From Coprinellus micaceus (Eukaryota; Basidiomycota; Agaricomycetes; Agaricales; Psathyrellaceae), in assembly GCA_951394405.1 (NCBI GenBank), contig OX596335.1, forward strand, positions 2,852,001 through 2,916,000: a stretch of DNA of 64,000 nt, given 5' to 3'. Within the stretch, counting starts at the first letter, position 1, and every line of letters begins with the position of its first letter. Shown here in pieces: positions 57,501-64,000 of the stretch. Both the position numbers and the translations under genes were made by a program. The notes under the pieces are model-generated. The model worked only from the letters and a program-made list of their open reading frames with translations. It made no database searches and was not told where the DNA came from.

Positions 57501-58228
57501 GCCCACTTGTACCGGCCGCTCCATCTCTGAGGGTTCCTCGTCCATAGGCCAGGGCATCCTTTGCACGGTAGCTGGGTTCTTAGTAGAGAACAGCAGGTAG
57601 CGCTTTCTGGGTGATACGCTGAGAAACGTTGTAAGGCTTGCTGCGCAACACAACCTGATGTCGTTTCAACCGTACACACCTCAACAGTTCTCCCTCCACC
57701 CTAATTACCCCCTCGAAGTGAAGTACCACCGTTTGCATTGGAAGGCCTTCTCCTGGCCCAGCGAGAAAGCTTCGCTGGGCGTTGAGCGAGATATTCGGCG
57801 CGCCGCACACAAGTTCGTCCTCCTTGTACTCCACCGACACAAGCACGAGGTACGATTCCGAGGTCTGAGGTATGTTAGTGCATGACGTCGAGAACTGCGC
57901 TGCTCCGACATACCTTCACCACGATCTTGTCACCTTCTGGAGACCACCATGCATCTACGTTCTCGCCATGTTCCAAGATAGACGTCGGGGTTCTCGAGAG
58001 GAACGCTAAAGCCGCGGCAGGCTACGCCAGTGACCGAGTTACATCTGACCCAGAGGGAGCTAGAAGGCCACGTACCCGAACCACCCATATTGCGACCCCA
58101 TTTCTCGTTAAAAGACAGAAGAGCGATCTTCGGGGACTCGGCACGAGTGCTACGACCTTCTCGGGAGGGATATTGGGAAGGGCGGGGATGGACGCAAGCT
58201 GTCGGGCTGCTGCAATTGGGAAGTACAT
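54585..58228 (-). CDS. RIC1: RIC1-like subunit of the Ypt6/Rab6 exchange factor
   Basis: A long gene of a dozen or so exons from ATG 58228 to TAG 54585, coding roughly 1000 residues. The N-terminal half is a WD40-like propeller: MYFPIAAARQL, VVALVPSPRRSLFC, NGVAIWVVR, ENVDAWWSPEGDKIVVK, LDWSSDGYVLAVGW. The C-terminal half holds the helical RIC1 domain, including AVQFATHYRKLVYFSHALEI and a cysteine-containing DVVVGCARKTEVDRWRRLF. RIC1 acts with RGP1 at the Golgi to load GTP on Ypt6 and supports endosome-to-Golgi traffic. Small exons in the 55.1-55.9 kb section are the least certain part. It is oriented like its neighbours and starts 377 bp after the PRELI gene stop. Confidence 0.87.
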
Positions 58229-58605
58229 CGTAGCGAGTGCGAAGTCCGGCGGATGCGTCTGGATTTCTAATGTTTCACAATATGTTCATCGTAGGTAGAG
58301 GGCGAGATTCGGAGCACACTTTACAGCGATGACGGTAGGGAGTAAGTTATGGGAGCATGGGAAGATGGGCCACGCCACGTGAAGGCAATTGGCTGACTTG
58401 AGTTTACCATACAGATACACGAGAGCCTAACGCTATTACTACAAGTACAGTGGTGACTACGAGCAATGGACTATAATATAAACAAGATGCGAGGTGGGGT
58501 GAAGCAGCGGCAAGTGGTTACGAATGAGGGTAAAGGAGGGGATACCGCCAACGCTTGCCTTGATTGATATAGTGGATTATGGATGAAGTGCACTTTTGCG
58601 AAGAC

Positions 58606-59441
58606 CTACGACCGTGGAGGATAGAACCAGTTTCGGACTCTGGACCAAGCGCCGGGGGTGGTTGGTAACAAAAACGTTGATTGGGATTCCTTGTATGCCT
58701 CTTTGGAGGAATCCGATGTCGGTGTATGGAGGGGGAGACTGGGGAATGGACCATGCCCAATGGCCATGGGTTGGAGTCGTGACTGGCGGATGAGTCCAAG
58801 GATGAGATGGACGCCTTCCCGGGACTAAGAATGGTGAGACAGAAGGAAAGAGAAAGTCTGGGTACACCGCTCACCCGTTGGATGTTCTGCTTGAACTTCG
58901 TAATCCCATACGTCTCGATCCGCTTCGTCAACCCCCACCCAAACCCAGACGTAATGCGAACTTCGGTGTGTTGCAAAGTTTTGCTACACGGGGTGGACTT
59001 AGCGACAAAGCGCCCCCCAAATAGCCACGGAACTCACTTTTCGTCGGTTTGCCGGAACTCGACCAATTCCTCCACGCGCATGACCTTGACATTGTCCAAA
59101 TTCCGCGTCCGGCACTTGACGACCTTTCCATAAGGATCCACCTCGCTCTCCTCAATGAGCCAAGATTCTGCCCGAGATACGAACTGCTTGGGGAACCATC
59201 GGGGTAAGTTGCCGCGCTTGAGAATGAGCCTGGTGGTTAGGAGTGTGCCAGTGGGCGTCTGCTCGCGCGAGACGACATCGCAAGATAGCACATGCGATGC
59301 GTAAGGGTTCGGATAGCGCAAGAAGTACGCCAAGGATACGATAGGCCAGTTATCACTGGAACGGGCGTCAGCAAGCGACCCCCGGCGGACCTGACGGGAA
59401 CATACTCACTCGTACAAAAACGACTGGGAGAAGAACTTCAT
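58606..59441 (-). CDS. PRELI/MSF1 domain protein (Ups-like lipid carrier)
   Basis: Four exons (59441-59410, 59355-59038, 58983-58875, 58824-58606) join in frame to 225 residues. The PRELI/MSF1 domain fills residues 1-170. It starts MKFFSQSFLYDDNWPIVSLA, then RYPNPYASHVLSCDV, LILKRGNLPRWFP, RAESWLIEESEVDP, NKTLQHTEVRI and the GFGWGLTKRIETYGITKF helix. These proteins (yeast Ups1-3) carry phosphatidic acid or phosphatidylserine across the mitochondrial intermembrane space, usually with Mdm35. A Pro/Ser-rich tail follows. The last intron (GTGAGC...TCTTAG) must be spliced to avoid an unrelated reading frame. Confidence 0.9.
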
Positions 59442-59635
59442 GGCGACTGGGAATGGGCCTTCACGGCTGGCGCTAAGAGCCAGATCCGGCTTTCAGGATG
59501 GTCCTGGAGCAATGATAGAGGAATGTAATGTCGGAGGGAAGGGAAGCAGGGTGTGGAGACAAGTTCGCCCAAGCCGAGACTCCTGCGCACGGCACCACGT
59601 GAGAAATTATATTGGGCATGATGTCTACTGGTCTA

Positions 59636-61149
59636 TTAATAGCTACCGTCCGTCACCTCTACAGACCCATCCGAACTGGCCTTGACGGATATTCGCAGCC
59701 CATCGTGAGCAGGGCGCATCCACACCTCGCCGCCCTCCCCGAGCAGCTTCGACCCCTCCTTCTCATTGTCGCTGAGTGTATCCAGATCGTATTCCACTCC
59801 TCCAGCGATTTCGCCGAGCCTAACGTACTCATCGTGAGTTACCTCGTGCGAGAAGCCGGTAAGATACGTCCTTGCTGCGTTGACCCGTCTTGTAGCGCTC
59901 ATGGCCTGTTCTAGACCAAGGTGCGAGGTATGTGGTTTCAACCTCAAACAATCCAAAATGAAGACAGCCAGTCGTTCTTCGCCACCTTCTTCTGTTCTTC
60001 GCGGCTCGAGAAGTGGCCAGATGTGGTCCGGGATATGCGAGGCGTCTGAGATATACGCCAGGCGGTTTTCAATCTTGAAGCCGAGGGATAGGTAGGGGTA
60101 TATCTTCTCTTTCTCCTCCTCCTTCTGCTTCTGCTCGTCGCCATTCACTTGCAGGAGGTCGCTCGCTTTTGACAGACTATTCGAGCGCGAGATCGGAAGG
60201 ACGGCCACTTCAGCCTTCGGCGTTGGAGGCAACGTCGCGTTCGGCGTCACGGCATAGGACGGAGGCGGAACCCTAGAGAAAAAACGCCCATGGTGGACTG
60301 TGGAGGGTGAGAAGGGCTTGTGTTTGGCCAAGGGTACGACGCACCAGCGAAAGGTAGGATCTTGATGCCAGTTTCCCCGATTTCGAAAGGTTCCTGGTCG
60401 TTGATAATATGCCACTTAAATTCCGGGACCTAGAAAGGCGCAATGAGCAAGTGAAAGCATGCAGTCAACGGGCATAACGGACATCACCTCCACCAGATGC
60501 GAATTGCTTTGCCACGAGGTAAGGGAAGGCTCTCTGAACTTCAATGAAGGTGTGTTCGGAAACGTAGAGGTCGATGTGGGGTTGGATAGCCTTATTTAAG
60601 GTCCAAGCTACGATCCTAGTTATTCCCAAGGGTTATCCATTGCCAAACATCGTCACCGACCTCGCAAATCGTCCAGACCATTCATCGCTTCGTCGAGATA
60701 AACGATGTCAGAATCCACTGATCTCGGCTTAAGTACGCCACATACCGTCTGCGTGAGGGTGAGTAATCAGTAGAGCGTCTATCCTTCGAAGCTGGTGCTT
60801 GGGGAACCACTCCAAAGCAGCAGCTTGGAAGGTCTTCCCTGCGTCGATAACGATTGTCCTGTACCAACATTGAGATGTCAATCCTTCCACCCAGGCAGTT
60901 CCAATAGACCTACACCGGGTTGCCATCCTTTCCCTTCATTTGCAATACGGCGCCGGTATTGCGACGCATATTCCTCTTCCCCTCTGGATGCAACGTCGAT
61001 AGGCAAGTACGACATGGGGCCTTGGCGCTATCGGCGGGTTCGGTGAGGCACTCTATGTGAGGCACGCTGCTTGAGGTACCGGTTCCAAGGAAGATAAGAT
61101 CGACATCGGATTCGTGTTGAGAGGAGCTGTGGGGGATGAAAGAAGGCAT
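59636..61149 (-). CDS. metallo-beta-lactamase-fold hydrolase
   Basis: Six exons or so from ATG 61149 give about 390 residues. Motifs in order: LIFLGTGTSSSVPHIECLT, the cysteine-containing CRTCLSTLHPEGKRNMRRN, IVIDAGKTFQAAALEWFP, and the metal-binding ITHPHADAMNGLDD. Later come IVAWTLNKAIQPHIDLYV and VHHGRFFSRVPPPSY, then LGFKIENRLAYISDASHIP, LILDCLR-like FILDCLR and HTSHLGLEQA, and the closing TYLTGFSHEV. This is the PhnP/RNase Z-like branch of the superfamily, conserved in fungi but without an assigned substrate that I know. The metal ligands His, His, Asp and a later Asp and His are all present, so it should be active. Confidence 0.85.
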
Positions 61150-61810
61150 GGCATGGGGGTCAGAATGGACTGCTCTTGGAGAACTTGCGTTTTTATGCGG
61201 CCTGATGACTTACATCTCATGTCGGCGGCAGGGGAACGGGCGATCTTCCGTGGGCATCCTGATCTTGCCGACTCAAATGGTGATACTTGATTTTTACGTC
61301 CATATGGAGGTGTCCTATGCTGACAAATTGGTCCTGATTTGCCTTTAAAGTAGTCACCAATCTTCCCGATTGGCGCCCTCTCAGGGCAAAACATATCATA
61401 CCCGAAGACGGAAACGCTAATTAGCGCTCTGAGGGCGAACCCATGTACGCCAGAAAGTACTGGTTCCTGTCATGCTATACCAATATGGTCGGTGGCAGTG
61501 GATAGCACGGCAATCTGCGAGATGCGAGGAAGGGAACCCAGCGTCACGACATTGTTGGGTGACCCTTTCCCAGCTAGTACCGGACATTGCCAGAGATAAA
61601 GGTCGCTGGAATCAGTATTACCGCATCCATCGCAATAGAGAGAACAGACGCCGGATACAGAGCCGGCTCCTCCTCGGATGGAGAGCGTTGGAAATGGGGA
61701 TGAGAATAGATGAGAAGGGGTTAGATCGAGAGACATTGGCCCCCGTAATAAGATTTCGATTCCGATCCAAGCCTCTTTCCACTTTCCAAATCGTACATGA
61801 GTGGCATCCA
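61150..61810. other. intergenic stretch between DRG1 and the hydrolase gene
   Basis: No gene seen. A minus-strand frame reaching 61470 is read-through of the last DRG1 exon. The region should hold the DRG1 3' UTR and the hydrolase promoter. Confidence 0.45.
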
Positions 61811-63840
61811 CTACTTCGTGAAGACTGCGAATGTCATGTCAGCACGGGGCCCTCGAAAGTCTGCGAGATCGCGCTCACTGGATACGACATCGTCATCTTG
61901 AACTTGGTGTGCTAAACTGACTTTTTGTGCATAAGGAGAAAACTTGCTGGATTTTCCCTGAGGGGGATGAGTCGCGCAATCGTGAGTAATAATCACCCAT
62001 GTGACATACCCTGGAGACCGTAGAAGTTAGTCATAGATTAGGGATGCAGCGTATTCTCTCGCACTCACCACACCAGAGCATAACGGAAATTGGGTGCAAG
62101 GCTTCGGTGAACGCCGTTACACACATCCTAGGATGACCTCATTAACGTGGGCGGAAATAGATGCAAGATGGTTGCTATACCTCGATGGTGGCACCCTTAC
62201 GGAGGCAGATAGGATCTGTCAAGTCAGGATGTTCTCCGCGTTTCTTGGTGTACACCTTGACCAGTTGCAGTTTATCCCACATGCGGTCGATCAGGTAGTC
62301 GAGACTAAGATAAGCACATTTTCAGTGTCCCAAACTCCCGCCATAAAACACATTCACCAACTTTAGATCCATTTCACAACTGATGACCACAGTGTTTGGC
62401 TGTCGGGCGAGTTTGTCAACCTGTTCGAGGCTGATTGCGTCGACCTTGTTGTAAACATCTATCCGGGGAACCAGCTTTAGGGGTGGGAGGTGACCGAAAC
62501 GCAATGCAACACACATAGACATGGCATGTACTTCCGCGTACCTGCAAGCGAGTATTAGCATGTTGGATGAAATGACGGGCCCAATCATTTACCAATGAGC
62601 ACGTCAATGAACTCATCCGTGGTAATCTACAATGCTTAGTTAACCAGTCAATCGGTCTTCAAGGGGTGACCTACATCCTCTCGGATCATGACATCGCAAT
62701 TGTGAATTTTGTCTGATGTGCAATGGTCAAGTCTGGTGTGTCCACCAATCCGTTTATATAGAACCCACATCCTGCTAGAATCGTCCTGATCGTTCTTCCA
62801 TCGGTCTTGGTCAGTTTAACCGTCACGTTCAATGTGATCTATCCATGAGTATCAGTCAACGGCCTATGCCGAAGAATAGGACCCGAGACGCACTCCTCCT
62901 GTGGTCTTCTTCTTGAACACCACGTCAGGCTTGGATTTGTTTAATCTGATTCCGATAGCATCGAGTTCGATTTCCAGTAGGCGTTTCTGTTCTTCCGATT
63001 TCGTCGCGTCCAGGACAACCACGATAAGGTCGGCAGTTTTGGCGGCTGGGGAATGTCGGATTATCAGATACACGGAAAGATCACACCATTTCACCCACTT
63101 GCTACTACTTGGCGACCCCGACCCCGACCTTGGCTAGCACCTTCAACGATACCGGGTAGGTCGAGCAATTGAATGCGAGCACCCTTGTATTCGATGACTC
63201 CTGGGATGGCCTAAATGCGGTGGGGGGAACTGTTGATCTATGCTCTGAATGCGCTAAGTAGAGGGCCTAAATCTCACAGTCAAGGTCGTGAACTCATACG
63301 CAGCGGCCTCTGATTGAGTGTGCGTGGTTTTTCCTAGAAGGGTAGACTGTCCGGCGGTTAGACAAAGGACAATCGAGGCGACGGACTGTTGTACCTTTCC
63401 AACAGATGGAAATCCTATCAGTGCGATACGAGCATCCCCGGATTTCTGCACTTCAAAGCCTGTTCCGGCTCCACTTGATTTTGTCGTTGGCTCGAGAAGT
63501 TGAGCGCGATACCGGGCAAGCTTGGCTTTAAGGAGACCAAGATGGTACTCCGTAGCCTACTTCCTTGGACATTAGAAGAGAGTCTGGATGCAGCACTGAG
63601 GCGACATCATCACCTTATTCTTCTGCGCTGTTTAACCCTAGGTTGAGTGAGCCGGATCGATGAGCAAGATGGATTCAACTTGCTTCTCGCCATCTCCTCT
63701 GAAGCACGCAGATCGTCAGAACGGTAACAAACCGAGTGCGTTGTGTTCTAACCCTCAATTTGTTTGATCTAAGCGTTCAACGACTCAGCATCCAAAGGCC
63801 GCGGCGTGTTGAAGACCCAAACCTTCTCTAGAATACCCAT
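61811..63840 (-). CDS. DRG1: developmentally regulated GTPase 1 (Rbg1/DRG1)
   Basis: About fifteen exons from ATG 63840 to TAG 61811 code roughly 365 residues. The start reads MGILEK then IKQIEEEMARTQKNKATEYHLG. The GTPase motifs are G1 ([19 protein letters not shown]), G2 and G3 ([20 protein letters not shown]), G4 (NKVD) and G5 near [12 protein letters not shown]-type C-terminal domain holds [13 protein letters not shown] and ends in [19 protein letters not shown]. Rbg1/DRG1 binds translating ribosomes with Tma46/DFRP1. The gene has unusual splicing: a 14-nt exon (63614-63627), a GC-AG intron (63628-63683) and an apparent 1-nt exon (62010). The exact set of small exons at the 5' end is inferred from protein conservation. 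Confidence 0.9.
61958..62068 (-). other. two introns flanking a probable 1-nt exon (G at 62010) in DRG1
   Basis: The upstream intron is 62011-62068 (GTGAGT donor, TGACTAAC branch, CTCCAG acceptor). The downstream intron is 61958-62009 (GTATGT donor, ACTCAC branch, CCTCAG acceptor). One G lies between them. Including it restores the frame and the conserved Trp-Gly pair (YALVWG). Skipping it needs a different acceptor and loses the conserved WGxS motif. Confidence 0.65.
63628..63683 (-). other. GC-AG intron in DRG1
   Basis: The donor AGAA|GCAAGT and the acceptor TTAAACAG bracket 56 nt. Splicing here gives the conserved MARTQKNK segment. The following exon is only 14 nt. Confidence 0.7.
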
Positions 63841-64000
63841 GGCGAATGCAGAGGGAGGATGCGATAGTGGGAGAGGATCAAGCTTCAAGTTCCGTTTTGC
63901 GACAAAGATCTCTCAGGACCAAAGCCTTCCATTTCCGTGCAACGACGTCACAATCATTCGTCCGCAATAGACCTGTTTCAACCCTGAGATGCACTGCAGC
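63841..64000. other. upstream region of DRG1
   Basis: Contains the DRG1 promoter. A GACGTCAC (CRE-like) motif lies at about 63944-63951. No gene seen to the window edge. Confidence 0.4.

Noticed and set aside
61470..61811. Separate gene after DRG1
   Set aside because: The frame is a continuation past the last DRG1 exon and has no start, motif or splice sites of its own.

Overview
This window is nuclear DNA of a filamentous basidiomycete, most likely an Agaricomycete. The reasons are genes split by many short introns (about 45-75 nt, GTRNGT...CTRAY...YAG), Plavaka and KDZ transposases, a TET/JBP dioxygenase linked to the KDZ transposase, and fungal housekeeping genes (Atg26-type sterol glucosyltransferase, GH72 glucanosyltransferase, Pcl-type cyclin, Rbg1/DRG1). 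All gene models here were spliced by eye from the sequence; there is no RNA evidence behind them.

Left part (1-19.2 kb), gene-poor and repeat-rich: the 3' end of an unknown gene (1-361), a small Cys-rich hypothetical gene (2.3-3.0 kb), a Pcl-type cyclin (5.4-6.4 kb), a decayed polyubiquitin relic (9.15-9.87 kb) followed by degenerate sequence, and a Plavaka (CMC/CACTA-related) transposase gene (11.8-16.5 kb). The Plavaka gene still splices into one open frame of about 1366 codons. About 2.7 kb without recognisable genes follows.

Middle (19.2-39.0 kb), the most interesting block: a dense set of genes that looks like one large KDZ-class DNA transposon with cargo. In order: a TET/JBP 2-oxoglutarate dioxygenase with its iron and 2OG ligands kept (+); two small unknown genes (-); a nine-exon KDZ transposase of about 1110 aa with no break (-); a divergent HMG-like chromatin protein of about 1124 aa (+); a 193-aa unknown gene (+); a protein resembling a decayed nucleotidyltransferase (+); a Zn2Cys6-like coiled-coil protein (-); and a Ulp1/C48-type cysteine protease with an intact H-D-Q-C set (+). 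Linkage of KDZ, TET/JBP and divergent HMG proteins is known in basidiomycetes. The Ulp1 protease, zinc-cluster/coiled-coil and NTase-like genes make this an unusually rich cargo: potential DNA-methyl oxidation, SUMO-type deconjugation and chromatin binding in one mobile unit. The element ends were not found.

Right part (39-64 kb): a junk zone with a duplicated 0.2-kb repeat and a deleted ABC-transporter relic (41.04-41.58 kb), then compact conserved genes. These are an RRM/zinc-knuckle/RS-like protein (-), GPI-anchored GH72 beta-1,3-glucanosyltransferase (-), a SUR7/PalI-like membrane protein (-), sterol glucosyltransferase ATG26 (+), a 2OG-Fe(II) oxygenase of the isopenicillin-N-synthase type (-), the Ypt6 exchange-factor subunit RIC1 (-), a PRELI/Ups mitochondrial protein (-), a metallo-beta-lactamase-fold hydrolase (-) and the GTPase DRG1/Rbg1 (-). 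DRG1 appears to contain a 1-nt exon, a 14-nt exon and a GC-AG intron. No rRNA, CRISPR array or convincing tRNA was seen.
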